Source of the DNA: MedAcidi-G1 sp000817085
GTDB lineage: Bacteria > Actinomycetota > Acidimicrobiia > Acidimicrobiales > MedAcidi-G1
Assembly: GCA_045568635.1 (NCBI GenBank)
Contig: JBJLAO010000001.1
Coordinates: 372,001 to 436,000 of the forward strand
DNA: 64,000 bases
Direction: 5' to 3'
Shown piece after piece: positions 1-8,559 of the stretch (within the stretch, counting starts at the first letter, position 1; each line of letters starts with the position of its first letter). The notes below the pieces were generated by a model. It had not been told where the DNA came from, made no database searches, and was given only the letters and a program-made list of their open reading frames with translations. The position numbers and the translations under genes are program-made.

Positions 1-378
1 AAGTGCTTCTTCAACTATCTGAGGATCTTGATCCATCTCTTTCAAAAGTACGCGAGCCACATCGGGATCATGGGGCTTTCGTCCCTCAACGTGGAGAGCT
101 GTTCCTGATTTTAAATACCAAGCATCATTTAGGGCTGGATCAATTCTTTTGAGAAAAGCTCCTATTCTCATCATTGACCACCCATAAGACCACTCACGCT
201 CCCATGGGTGTTTTTTACCTTCATCTCGATTAATTTCTTCAAGACTAAAAAAACACCAATCAACTTCTATGTTTAACCTGTCTCTAACTTCGCGCATCCA
301 AATCGATGTTTGATAAGCCCAGGGGCACATGACGTCAAAGTGAAATGCCACGTGACTCGGACTGTTTTCATTTTCCAT
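1..378 (-). CDS. DsbA-family thioredoxin-like protein (partial, C-terminus outside window)
   Basis: Open frame of 126 codons running off the left edge; only the N-terminal half is visible. It begins MENENSPSHVAFHFDVMCPW; the segment FHFDVMCPWA (about residues 12-21) is the start of a DsbA/FrnE/2-hydroxychromene-2-carboxylate-isomerase type thioredoxin fold, followed by a helical insert rich in Trp. The motif is CPWA rather than CxxC, so only one active-site Cys is present and a classical disulfide oxidase role is unlikely. The ATG lies 3 nt after the stop of the acyl-CoA synthetase on the same strand, with GGAG overlapping that stop region as Shine-Dalgarno, so the two are co-transcribed. Family assignment is fairly secure; the substrate is unknown. 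Confidence 0.7.
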   Translation of the reverse strand, partial: MENENSPSHVAFHFDVMCPWAYQTSIWMREVRDRLNIEVDWCFFSLEEINRDEGKKHPWEREWSYGWSMMRIGAFLKRIDPALNDAWYLKSGTALHVEGRKPHDPDVARVLLKEMDQDPQIVEEAL

Positions 379-381
379 CAA

Positions 382-1863
382 TTACTCCTTTTCTCGCAAT
401 TTATGACGTAAAACCTTACCAAGTGCGTTCCTAGGTAATTCTTTCACAATTACCAATCTTTTAGGAATTTTGTAGGAGGCTAAATATTGTGAGGCGTATT
501 TTCTGACTTCATCGATATTAATACTGTTAATTCCTTTTTCCATCACAATCCAAGCTACGACTTCCTCTCCCCACTCTTGCGATTCGACTCCTGATACCGC
601 CGCTTCAGCAATTTCAGGGTGTGCTTGAATGACTTCGTCAACTTCTTGTGGGTAAACATTTAGTCCACCAGTAATTATTAGCTCTTTTATCCGACCATTA
701 ATCGTTACGTAGTTATCGTCAGATACCTCCGCTATGTCTCCTGTTTTAAACCACCCTGAGTTAAAAGAATCATTAGTTTCTTTCTGTTTAGACCAATACC
801 CTTTGAAAACAGATTCACCACGAACTAATACCTCCCTGCTCTCTTCCTCTATTTGAATCTCTACACCAGGTAAAGGAAATCCAACTGAGCCAGCACGTCG
901 TTCACCCAAATAAGGGTTGGAAATCGTAAGCATCGTCTCGGTGGTTCCGTAACGTTCCAGTACATCAACTCCCCCCTTGTCTTTTAACTGTTGATGTAAA
1001 TCTGCCGGTAGAGGTGCAGAACCAGAAACACATAACCGCAATGAGGCTAGCTGACTGATTCTTTCATCTTCAACAAGTCTTTGATACATGGTTGGGACTC
1101 CAAAAAACATCGAACAATTATTTTCAGCTATTTCAGAAAATACTAAATCTTTGTCAAAACCTTTCTGCAGAACAGCTGAACCTCCGACAAGCAATGTTCC
1201 GTGCAAACCTATACCCATTCCATGAATATGGAATAAAGGTAGACATAGCAAAAGACGGTCTGACTCTGTCCACTCCCATGCTCTAGCAACTGAAAGAGCT
1301 CCAGCTAACAAAGATCTCTGGGTGTGGATAGCTCCTTTTGGTTTGCCAGTAGTTCCTGATGTATATGCGATCAAGGCCGGGTCTTCTGGTTTAGCAAGAT
1401 CCAAATCTGGATTGGGCCCGCTTCTTGTTTCAACTGCCATAGAAGAGACAAATAAATCAGAATCGATTGAATTTAAGAGTTCATGCCATTCTTCTTGATC
1501 TACTAAAGCTGCTCGTGGTTTCGAATCTTCAATTAAAAATGCCAATTCTGCTTCCGTGTACGAGACATTTACAGGCACAATAACGAGACCGAGTCTTAAA
1601 CATGCAACATGGGAAATTACTAAATCCAGTGAATTTTCTCCAGCAATTAGAACGCGATCTCCGGGGAGCAGTCCAGAACTAGCTAAGTTAGACGCTGTTT
1701 TGGAAGTCAGATCTAGAAAACTTCCTCGATCTATTACACGACCATTGAAAGAAAAAAGTTTTCTTTCGGGTTCTATTCCTAAACTTTTTACCCAAGAGCC
1801 CACAAGGGTTTCTTCGTCTGGTATCCGTAATTTATGCCCTGATATTACAAGTTGAGTTGCCAT
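382..1863 (-). CDS. AMP-forming acyl-CoA synthetase, malonyl-CoA synthetase (MatB)-like
   Basis: 493-residue ANL-superfamily ligase that activates a carboxylic acid as acyl-AMP and then acyl-CoA. The P-loop YTSGTTGKPKG is at 167-177, the adenine-binding YGTTET at 305-310, the hinge TGD at 374-376, and the catalytic C-terminal Lys lies in PRNALGK near 485. The flanking text (SNPYLGERRAGSVGFPLPGV, ITGGLNVYPQEVDEVI, LPRNALGKV) resembles malonyl/methylmalonyl-CoA synthetases more than long-chain ligases, so a short dicarboxylate or short-chain acid is my inferred substrate. It leads a two-gene unit with the DsbA-like gene and is divergent from the luciferase-like gene at 1981. Family is certain; substrate is not. 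Confidence 0.85.
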   Translation of the reverse strand: MATQLVISGHKLRIPDEETLVGSWVKSLGIEPERKLFSFNGRVIDRGSFLDLTSKTASNLASSGLLPGDRVLIAGENSLDLVISHVACLRLGLVIVPVNVSYTEAELAFLIEDSKPRAALVDQEEWHELLNSIDSDLFVSSMAVETRSGPNPDLDLAKPEDPALIAYTSGTTGKPKGAIHTQRSLLAGALSVARAWEWTESDRLLLCLPLFHIHGMGIGLHGTLLVGGSAVLQKGFDKDLVFSEIAENNCSMFFGVPTMYQRLVEDERISQLASLRLCVSGSAPLPADLHQQLKDKGGVDVLERYGTTETMLTISNPYLGERRAGSVGFPLPGVEIQIEEESREVLVRGESVFKGYWSKQKETNDSFNSGWFKTGDIAEVSDDNYVTINGRIKELIITGGLNVYPQEVDEVIQAHPEIAEAAVSGVESQEWGEEVVAWIVMEKGINSINIDEVRKYASQYLASYKIPKRLVIVKELPRNALGKVLRHKLREKE

Positions 1864-1922
1864 ACAAATTTATCAATACCTTTTCTTACATTTCGAACAT
1901 ACAAGCAACCACGACCTTGGCC

Positions 1923-1951
1923 TTGACAGAACAGGGAAAATCAGACATACT
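1923..1951 (+). promoter_or_regulatory. Sigma70-type promoter of the luciferase-like/TetR/GFA unit
   Basis: TTGACA at 1923-1928, a 17-bp spacer, then CATACT at 1946-1951 (perfect -35, 4 of 6 at -10), reading toward the gene at 1981. A Shine-Dalgarno AAGGGG follows about 7 nt before the ATG. Predicted from sequence only; start site would be near 1958. Confidence 0.5.
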
Positions 1952-1980
1952 AATGGAAGCCATTAAATAAAGGGGTTTCT

Positions 1981-3192
1981 ATGGAATTCGGTATTTTCAG
2001 CAACGGTTACACACCTGGACCGGCCGCCCATGACACAGAGTCCGAACATACAGAACTAATGCGTGAAGCTAGCTACGGGGTCTTAGCTGATAAAAACAAC
2101 TGGAAATATATGTGGTTTGGAGAGCACCACGCTCTTACTGAATACAGTCACATGTCTGCCCCATCACCTTTGATGGGATGGGTAGCAGCTCAAACAGACT
2201 ACATACACCTTGGTTCGGCAATCACGAGTTTGCCAACAAACAAAGAGCACCCAGTACGTATCGCCGAAAGAGCCGCAATGCTTGATCATGTCACCGAAAA
2301 TCGCTTTGAATTCGGAACTGGGCGCGGTGCAGGAAGCCATGAACTTCTAAGTTTTAACGTCACCGATCCTAGTGAAACTAAGGCACAGTGGGATGAGGTT
2401 ATTCGCGAAATACCTCGCATGTGGGAACAGAAGGACTATGACTTTAAAGGAGAATTTTTTACTGTACCGACTCCACACAATATTCTTCCTAAACCATACG
2501 GTAAAGGCCACCCCCCTCTTTGGGTGGCTTGTGGAAATCCGCCAACTTTTGCAAAAGCAGGATCACTTGGTATTGGTGCCATAGCATTCAACTTCGAACC
2601 TATTCATAACCTCAAGGGACGTGTTGACGCATACAAAGAGGCTATTCAAGATCCGGTGGAACAAATTGGTCAGTTTAAAAATGACAATGTCATGATGACT
2701 AACGCTGTTATTTGCCTTGAAAATCGTGATGAAGCAAGAGCTATCGCTAAAACAAAAGGTAGAGGTTACTTAGTGACCATGGTAAATATGTATCACGACA
2801 CGATGCCGAAATCCCCCGACGCTGTGACTTGGCCTGACTCACCAATAGATCCGAACTGGACTGACGAAATGCTTGATTGGGCAATCGGTGAAGGATACAT
2901 GCTCTGCGGAACACCTGAAGAGGTGTGTGAACAACTGGTTCGTTACCAAGACGTAGGTTGCGATCAGGTCGTGTTCGGTTTGCCAATCGAAGGAATGGCC
3001 CATGAACAGGTCCTAGAAATGCTTGAAATTTTTGGACAACGTGTGATTCCTGAATTCGATAAGGACCCTATTCATTCAACAGATCACTATAGAGCAGAAG
3101 CGCAAAGAAAGTTTCCTGACTTTCAGTATGAACTTCCAGAAGACATATCGGTTTCTGTATTGCCTTCAAATGCCCTATTGCCACTCGGATAA
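1981..3192 (+). CDS. LLM-class (luciferase-like) flavin/F420-dependent oxidoreductase
   Basis: 403-residue TIM-barrel protein of the bacterial luciferase-like superfamily, which uses reduced FMN or coenzyme F420 for mono-oxygenation or hydride transfer. Diagnostic segments are the N-terminal MEFGIFSNGY strand, WFGEHHALTEYSHMSAPSPL (about 42-61), the GSAITSLPTNKEHPVRIAE strand-turn-helix and FEFGTGRGAGSHELL (about 116-130). ATG start with AAGGGG in front and a good promoter at 1923-1951. The TetR gene begins on the base after its stop, so the two are co-expressed and TetR may respond to the substrate. The cofactor (FMN versus F420) cannot be decided here; other F420-type genes in the window make F420 possible. 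Confidence 0.85.
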   Translation: MEFGIFSNGYTPGPAAHDTESEHTELMREASYGVLADKNNWKYMWFGEHHALTEYSHMSAPSPLMGWVAAQTDYIHLGSAITSLPTNKEHPVRIAERAAMLDHVTENRFEFGTGRGAGSHELLSFNVTDPSETKAQWDEVIREIPRMWEQKDYDFKGEFFTVPTPHNILPKPYGKGHPPLWVACGNPPTFAKAGSLGIGAIAFNFEPIHNLKGRVDAYKEAIQDPVEQIGQFKNDNVMMTNAVICLENRDEARAIAKTKGRGYLVTMVNMYHDTMPKSPDAVTWPDSPIDPNWTDEMLDWAIGEGYMLCGTPEEVCEQLVRYQDVGCDQVVFGLPIEGMAHEQVLEMLEIFGQRVIPEFDKDPIHSTDHYRAEAQRKFPDFQYELPEDISVSVLPSNALLPLG

Positions 3193-3810
3193 GTGCCTCG
3201 CAGTAGCGTCAAAACGCGCGAACAACTGCTATTAGAAGCTGAAAGGCTTTTTGCACTAAAAGGAATCTGGCAAGTTCAAGTTCAAGAAATTGTAGTAGCT
3301 GCAGATCAGCGCAATACCTCCGCCGTTACATACCACTTTGGTTCAAGAGAGGGTCTGCTTGAAGGAATACTCACCTCGCACGGAAACCCCATAGATGAAC
3401 GCAGGGGAAAACTTCTCTTGCCACTTGATCAAAAATCACCAACTAGAGCACTAGTGAATTCTCTAGTTGTGCCTATGGTCAGTTGTCTGGAAACTCAAAG
3501 CGGCTGCCGGTACCTTCAAATAATTTCACAGTTGTCAGATCAGTTCTCAAACTGGAGGAGTCTTTCTGGGGATCTTTCTTCACCTCACCTTTCTAAAGCC
3601 CTAGAATTGCTTGAAAGTCGACCAGTATTCTTACCAATCCCTGTCCGACAAGAGCGCCTTATTGCAATGATTCAATTAATGACCTCATCTCTTTCAGAAA
3701 GGGCTCGTTCTTTGGAGGCTGGAGTACAAATGTTGTTAGATAATTCAGAATATAAAGAAAACTTGATTGACATGCTTGTAGGAATCCTTGAAGCCCCAGC
3801 CGGGAACTAA
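3193..3810 (+). CDS. TetR-family transcriptional regulator
   Basis: 205 residues with GTG start abutting the previous stop (TAAGTG, no intergenic base), implying translational coupling. The N-terminal helix-turn-helix spans about 7-52: TREQLLLEAERLFALKG, then the recognition region TSAVTYHFGSREGLLEGIL typical of TetR. The C-terminal half (60-205) is helical and divergent, as expected for the ligand domain. Context suggests it regulates the adjacent luciferase-like oxidoreductase; its ligand is unknown. Confidence 0.85.
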   Translation: MPRSSVKTREQLLLEAERLFALKGIWQVQVQEIVVAADQRNTSAVTYHFGSREGLLEGILTSHGNPIDERRGKLLLPLDQKSPTRALVNSLVVPMVSCLETQSGCRYLQIISQLSDQFSNWRSLSGDLSSPHLSKALELLESRPVFLPIPVRQERLIAMIQLMTSSLSERARSLEAGVQMLLDNSEYKENLIDMLVGILEAPAGN

Positions 3811-3828
3811 TGCGATTACGCTAATACT

Positions 3829-4197
3829 ATGGAAAAGATTGTAACTTCATCTTGTCATTGCGGATCGGTTCAACTGGAGTTAAAGCTGCCCAACGGTTTC
3901 GAAAACCTTCGACGATGTGACTGCAGTATCTGTAGACGCAAAGGGGCGATAGTCGGTTCAGTATTGTTGGATAACCTCAGGATTCTAGAGGGAGCAGAGT
4001 TTTTAACTGAATACCGCTTTAATACGATGCAAGCTCGACACTTTTTCTGTTCTAGGTGCGGAATCTACACACACCATCAAAGACGTTCCGTTCCAGAAGA
4101 ATTCGGATACAACACAGGTTGTATTGACGAATTCAACCCTGCGGATTACGAAAAAATACCCACAATGGATGGAAAAAACCATCCGAAAGATCGATAA
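3829..4197 (+). CDS. GFA/CENP-V family zinc protein
   Basis: 122-residue protein of the glutathione-dependent formaldehyde-activating (GFA) fold. Zinc ligands are visible as C9-x-C11, C30-x-C32-x2-C35 and C74-x2-C77, the standard spacing of the family. Many GFA proteins are annotated as S-hydroxymethylglutathione synthase, but the family is broad and most members lack proof of that activity; this organism would more likely use mycothiol than glutathione. It follows TetR by 18 bp and is probably the last gene of the unit starting at 1981. It ends 11 bp from the convergent flavoprotein gene. Confidence 0.8.
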   Translation: MEKIVTSSCHCGSVQLELKLPNGFENLRRCDCSICRRKGAIVGSVLLDNLRILEGAEFLTEYRFNTMQARHFFCSRCGIYTHHQRRSVPEEFGYNTGCIDEFNPADYEKIPTMDGKNHPKDR

Positions 4198-4208
4198 GTA
4201 CGGCTTTC

Positions 4209-5432
4209 TTATTTTGTTCTGCTGATTAATTCTTTCGTCAGGTCATCAACTGAAGCAGCTCCGGTTAAAGCCATTGTTCTTTCAACACCTTCATGAAGTA
4301 GACCAAGAACGTGGTCAACTCCCCTTTCACCACATGCTGCCAGAGCATAAAGGTAAGGTCTTCCAGCCATGACTGCAGCGGCTCCTAAAGAAATCGCCTT
4401 AACAATGTCTGAACCTCTACGGGCTCCGCCATCACAAATAATTTCTAAACGGCCTTGAACCGCTTCAGCAACTTCTGGCAATAGATCGAATGGCGTTGGC
4501 GCCTCGTCCAGTTGTCTTCCTCCATGATTAGAGATTGCAATTGCCTCCACACCAGAATCAACAGCAATTAAAGCATCCTCGACAGTTTGGATTCCTTTTA
4601 TCAAAATTGGACCTTTCCAGATAGATCTAAGCCATTCCACATCCTTCCAAGAAAGGCCGGGGTCAAACTGGGATTTCATATGTTCTGCAAGATCCACTGC
4701 TGTTGAACCGTCAATAGAACTCAAGCCTTCAACATTCGCAAAACGAATAGGATCTGATGTTAAAAAATCCCATGTCCAGCCCGGATTTTTCACGCCATCA
4801 ACTATCGTTCCAAGACCAACCTCAGGGGGCAAAGTGAACCCCCGTCGCACATCTCGCTCTCGGCGTCCAAGAACTGCGGTGTCAACGGTGAGACACACCG
4901 CCTCGAAACCTGCAGCGTCAGCTCTTTCAACAAGGTTTTTAACTACAGAACGGTCTTTCCACGTATATATCTGAAACCAAAGACGAGTATCTTTTTCAGC
5001 TACTGATGCACATTCCTCTATGGAACGTGTGGCCATTGTTGACAAGGTAAATGGAATACCAGCCCGAGTTGCTGCCTTAACAACCGCTAATTCACCTTCA
5101 GAATGCGCGATTCTAGTGAAACCCGTTGGTGCCAGAACAAGGGGGAAAGCTAACTTACGGCCGAATAAAGAAGTGGACGTATCGATATTCGCCATGTCTC
5201 TTAATACTCTGGGTTTGAACGAAACCTTCCTGTAAGCTTCGACGTTTCTCCGCAAAGTAATTTCATCTTCTGCACCACCGTCTATATAGTCGAAAACTCC
5301 TACTGGGAGACGCCGTTTAGCCAGTTTCCTCAAATCTTCAACGTTTGCAGCTTTTCTAAGAAGTCGTTTTGTTCTGTTAATCTCCAACTTGCGGAACTTG
5401 ACAACAGAACGAATACTGTTCACAAATGCCAT
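4209..5432 (-). CDS. FMN-dependent alpha-hydroxy-acid dehydrogenase (LldD-like)
   Basis: 407-residue FMN enzyme of the L-lactate dehydrogenase/glycolate oxidase/mandelate dehydrogenase family. Visible are FDYIDGGAEDEITLRRN (about 47-63), LAPTGFTRIAHSEGE (about 98-112), the active-site SNHGGRQLD (about 299-307) with the catalytic His, and the phosphate-binding DGGARRGSDIVKA (about 334-346) and AGRPYLYAL. The family oxidises 2-hydroxy acids to 2-keto acids and passes electrons to quinone, cytochrome or oxygen. Substrate is probably L-lactate but relatives act on other 2-hydroxy acids. Lies just upstream of rpiB in the minus direction's downstream end, 14 bp after it. Confidence 0.85.
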   Translation of the reverse strand: MAFVNSIRSVVKFRKLEINRTKRLLRKAANVEDLRKLAKRRLPVGVFDYIDGGAEDEITLRRNVEAYRKVSFKPRVLRDMANIDTSTSLFGRKLAFPLVLAPTGFTRIAHSEGELAVVKAATRAGIPFTLSTMATRSIEECASVAEKDTRLWFQIYTWKDRSVVKNLVERADAAGFEAVCLTVDTAVLGRRERDVRRGFTLPPEVGLGTIVDGVKNPGWTWDFLTSDPIRFANVEGLSSIDGSTAVDLAEHMKSQFDPGLSWKDVEWLRSIWKGPILIKGIQTVEDALIAVDSGVEAIAISNHGGRQLDEAPTPFDLLPEVAEAVQGRLEIICDGGARRGSDIVKAISLGAAAVMAGRPYLYALAACGERGVDHVLGLLHEGVERTMALTGAASVDDLTKELISRTK

Positions 5433-5446
5433 TTATAAACCAGCCT

Positions 5447-5890
5447 TTAGGGGTCGATCTTGGAGTCAAGCTTGGCTACTCGCGCTTCGTGGCGCCCACC
5501 TTCGAATTCTTCATTTAACCATGCACTCAATGCTGCGACAGCAAGTTCTGGATCAATCAGACGTTCTCCAAAACAGAGAACGTTTGCATTATTGTGAGCT
5601 TTCGCCCACTTCGCAGTTTCAACGTCATTTACAGTTGCTGCTCTAATACCGGAAACTTTGTTCGCTGCTATTCCAATTCCGATGCCAGAACCGCAAACCG
5701 CAACTCCTAAATCCGCAGGTCCTTCCGAAACCTTGACACCAACCGCAAATCCGTAATCAGGATAATCAACTCGTTCGGTTGAGTCTGTACCGCAGTCAAT
5801 AACCTCATGGCCCATTTCAGTAAGTTCACTCTTCAAACGTTCTTTAAGCTCATAACCTGCGTGGTCACAACCAATTGCTATTACTTTCAT
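5447..5890 (-). CDS. rpiB: Ribose-5-phosphate isomerase B
   Basis: 147-residue RpiB/LacAB sugar isomerase interconverting ribulose-5-phosphate and ribose-5-phosphate. Motifs: IGCDHAGYELK at 6-16, DYPDYG at 42-47, the catalytic Cys66 in VAVCGSGIGIGIAANK, and the NNANVLCFGERL loop. Length is normal for the family. It follows tsaC on the same strand, as in many Gram-positive prfA-prmC-tsaC-rpiB clusters. Confidence 0.92.
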   Translation of the reverse strand: MKVIAIGCDHAGYELKERLKSELTEMGHEVIDCGTDSTERVDYPDYGFAVGVKVSEGPADLGVAVCGSGIGIGIAANKVSGIRAATVNDVETAKWAKAHNNANVLCFGERLIDPELAVAALSAWLNEEFEGGRHEARVAKLDSKIDP

Positions 5891-5908
5891 GACAATAGAC
5901 TAGCCGTC

Positions 5909-6529
5909 TTACAGTCGAAGACCTGCAGCGATTAGATCTTCGACACGTAAAGCCCCTTCTCGAAGAATCTCAGTCTCATTTGCCAATAAATTAATAACGG
6001 TTGATGGTTTACCCTTACACTTTCCTCCATCTACCACCAACAAATTTTCACCTAATTGTTCTGCTGCTTCTTTAGCATTTTCCGGCGTTTGCACACCCGA
6101 ACGATTTGCTGACGTAACGGCCAAAGGCCCTACAACCTGTGTCAAGGATCGAACAAAATCATTATCAGGGCACCTGACCCCTATCGAGCTTTCATCGCCA
6201 CCCAAGAAGTACTCCAAATGTTTTGAACGTTCAATTACAATTGTGAGTGGTCCTGGCCAAAATTCTTGAGATAAAAGTTCGAACTCTGCTGAAGAGGCGA
6301 CAAGCTCTGAAGCTTGGGAAGTTTCTGCAACCAGAACCGCGCACGCTTGATCATCTAAACGATTTTTACGTTGAAATATCTCTTCAACAGCACTCTTATT
6401 AGTCGGTATGGCAGCTACTCCATAAACTGTGTCGGTTGGAAGCAGAACTAATCCTCCCTCTTTCAATACTTGAGACGACTCGAAAACTGCTGATTCAAAA
6501 TCTGAATCTAAATCCAAAAAATGATTCAT
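5909..6529 (-). CDS. tsaC: L-threonylcarbamoyladenylate synthase (YrdC/Sua5)
   Basis: 206-residue YrdC-domain enzyme making threonylcarbamoyl-AMP from Thr, bicarbonate and ATP, the first step of the t6A37 tRNA modification. Visible: LLPTDTVYGVAA (about 29-40), the KNR motif after FQR, WPGPLTIVIE, IGVRCPDNDFV and AVTSANRSG. It has only the short YrdC domain without a Sua5 C-terminal domain. Its ATG overlaps the stop of prmC by 4 nt (ATGA), so the two are translationally coupled. Confidence 0.92.
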   Translation of the reverse strand: MNHFLDLDSDFESAVFESSQVLKEGGLVLLPTDTVYGVAAIPTNKSAVEEIFQRKNRLDDQACAVLVAETSQASELVASSAEFELLSQEFWPGPLTIVIERSKHLEYFLGGDESSIGVRCPDNDFVRSLTQVVGPLAVTSANRSGVQTPENAKEAAEQLGENLLVVDGGKCKGKPSTVINLLANETEILREGALRVEDLIAAGLRL

Positions 6530-7416
6530 AGCGGTTTTTTTGCCATTAAAACACGGTTACGGCCCGTCAAGTCATGTCGCAACTTAACTTCTCTGTACTT
6601 TAGGTTCTTAGCCTCTTCAACCATTACATCTGCCTGCATAGGCGCTAATTCTAAAATTAATAGCCCCTCTGCAGATAACCACTCAATCGAATTATTTAAT
6701 AAAAAACTTAAATCCTCTGTTCCCAAAGGTCCAGAGCGTAAAGAAGAAGAAGGTTCCCATTCACTTACTTCTAGTGGTAATTCTTCGCTATCACTTATAT
6801 ACGGAGGGTTAGAAATAACAATGTCAAATTTACCCAACATCTCTTCAGGTAAGGCTTCAAACCAAGATCCTTGACTAATTGAAACTTTTTGACCCGCCAT
6901 CCCTAAGCCCGCAAGATTAGCGCGCGTAACTGCAATAGCTCCTTGTGAGGCATCCGTGCACCATACAGATACTTCTTGGACCTCTCTGGCTATCGAAAGT
7001 CCTATCGCCCCCGAACCACAACCCAAATCTGCGACGTTTAAAGGTCTCGTTCTATTCAAGTCACTTTTCTTACTCTTACATTCTTCTAACGCATAGCCAA
7101 CTAAAATTTCAGTTTCTGGCCTCGGTATCAAAACTCTGTCATCTACAAATAAATCAAGCTCTCTAAACTGCCATCTACCAAGGACATACTGGAGAGGCTC
7201 ACCAGCTACTCGCCGCTCAATCAATCTATTCAATCTTTTCAACTGGATGGGTTTCGCTTGCTCTTTATAGTCACACAGTTGCGTAATGCCAGAAACCTCT
7301 TCTATCATCCATTTTGCTTCAAGTTCAGCGTTATCACCTTCGAGTATCCGCCCTGTTTCAAGAAGTAATTCCTCCCAACTCACTAAAGCATCTTGACTAA
7401 ACAACTCTTTGCCCAT
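6526..7416 (-). CDS. prmC: Release factor N5-glutamine methyltransferase
   Basis: 296-residue class I SAM methyltransferase that methylates the GGQ glutamine of RF1/RF2. It has the helical N-terminal substrate domain (to about 100), the SAM-binding VADLGCGSGAIGLSIA (about 128-143) and the catalytic NPPYI motif (about 203-207). Located 11 bp after its substrate gene prfA and overlapping tsaC, the conserved arrangement in many bacteria. Confidence 0.93.
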   Translation of the reverse strand: MGKELFSQDALVSWEELLLETGRILEGDNAELEAKWMIEEVSGITQLCDYKEQAKPIQLKRLNRLIERRVAGEPLQYVLGRWQFRELDLFVDDRVLIPRPETEILVGYALEECKSKKSDLNRTRPLNVADLGCGSGAIGLSIAREVQEVSVWCTDASQGAIAVTRANLAGLGMAGQKVSISQGSWFEALPEEMLGKFDIVISNPPYISDSEELPLEVSEWEPSSSLRSGPLGTEDLSFLLNNSIEWLSAEGLLILELAPMQADVMVEEAKNLKYREVKLRHDLTGRNRVLMAKKPL

Positions 7417-7427
7417 TTCGCTGCCGA

Positions 7428-8495
7428 TTAGTCAAAACTCTCAGCTAGCTGTCGATCTCTTTCTGCAATAAGTAAAGCTTCAACAACCTCGTCAAGATCT
7501 CCTGCAAGAATACTGTCTAGACGATGCAGAGTTAGTTTTATTCGATGATCTGTAACCCGATTTTCTTTGAAATTGTAAGTTCTTATTTTTTCCGACCTTC
7601 CACCACCACCTACTTGGTCTCTTCTAGCTGATGCCGCCTCTGACTGTTGACGCTCTTGTTCAATCTGGAACAATCTGGCTCTAAGAACACGTAAAGCTTT
7701 TGTTTTGTTCTGGAGTTGACTTTTCTCATCTTGCATAGTTACAACTAGACCGGTTGGAATGTGAGTAATTCGGACAGCCGAATCCGTAGTGTTAACCGAT
7801 TGCCCACCAGGGCCAGATGACCTGTATACATCGACCTGTAAATCTTTTTCTTCTATAGCTATCTCTACTTCATCTACCTCCGGTAAGACGGTTACAGTCG
7901 CTGACGATGTATGAACACGTCCCTGAGTTTCCGTGACCGGCACTCTTTGGACACGATGAACACCTCCTTCGTGTTTTAGGTGAGTCCAGGCTGTTTCGCC
8001 ACGGATTAAAAAAACCACTTCAGTAAATCCGCCCATATCAGACTCTTTACTTTCAAGATGTTCGACACTCCATCCTTTGGTGGCAGCAATGGCGACATAC
8101 ATATCTCGGAGATTACGTGCAAAAAGATTGGCCTCTTCTCCGCCTTCCGCACCTCTAATTTCTATAATTACTGTTCTTCCATCATTCGGATCTTGAGGCA
8201 ACAAGAAAACTCGCAGTTCAGCTTCTAGATCCTCAATCTCATTCTTTAATTTTGTAACTTCTTCTTGAATTTGATCACGTTCGTCACCTTCGGTAACTTC
8301 CATCAACTCTTTTGCAGTATCAAGATTTTCGTATGCAGAGTGAAGAGGTCGCCCAACTGAAAGAGCATTTCCTAATTCTTTGTGCCTTCTGCCTAGTGTT
8401 TCTAACAGTTTTGAATCAGAAACTACTTCTGGGTCGGCTAATCGGTTTTCGACGTCTTCAAACTCAGCAATTAAAGCTTTTACTTGATCGATCAT
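7428..8495 (-). CDS. prfA: Peptide chain release factor 1
   Basis: 355 residues, full length for RF1. The catalytic GGQ is in SSGPGGQSVNTTDSAVR, and the stop-codon recognition tripeptide PVT is in RVQRVPVTETQGRVHTS (RF1 type PxT, not the RF2 SPF). It terminates translation at UAA and UAG. N-terminal coiled helices (about 1-100) precede the core. Upstream on the same strand is an unassigned 329-residue gene with a 64-bp gap. Confidence 0.95.
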   Translation of the reverse strand: MIDQVKALIAEFEDVENRLADPEVVSDSKLLETLGRRHKELGNALSVGRPLHSAYENLDTAKELMEVTEGDERDQIQEEVTKLKNEIEDLEAELRVFLLPQDPNDGRTVIIEIRGAEGGEEANLFARNLRDMYVAIAATKGWSVEHLESKESDMGGFTEVVFLIRGETAWTHLKHEGGVHRVQRVPVTETQGRVHTSSATVTVLPEVDEVEIAIEEKDLQVDVYRSSGPGGQSVNTTDSAVRITHIPTGLVVTMQDEKSQLQNKTKALRVLRARLFQIEQERQQSEAASARRDQVGGGGRSEKIRTYNFKENRVTDHRIKLTLHRLDSILAGDLDEVVEALLIAERDRQLAESFD

Positions 8496-8559
8496 TAACT
8501 CAGGGTATCGGTATGTGACTTACTGCAATATCGCATTGTGTTTTTACACAAAAAACAAT

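Noticed and set aside
8520..8556. Small inverted repeat TTGTGT/ACACAA in the gap before prfA
   Set aside because: No U-run follows on either strand and the stem is AT-rich and short; too weak to call a terminator.
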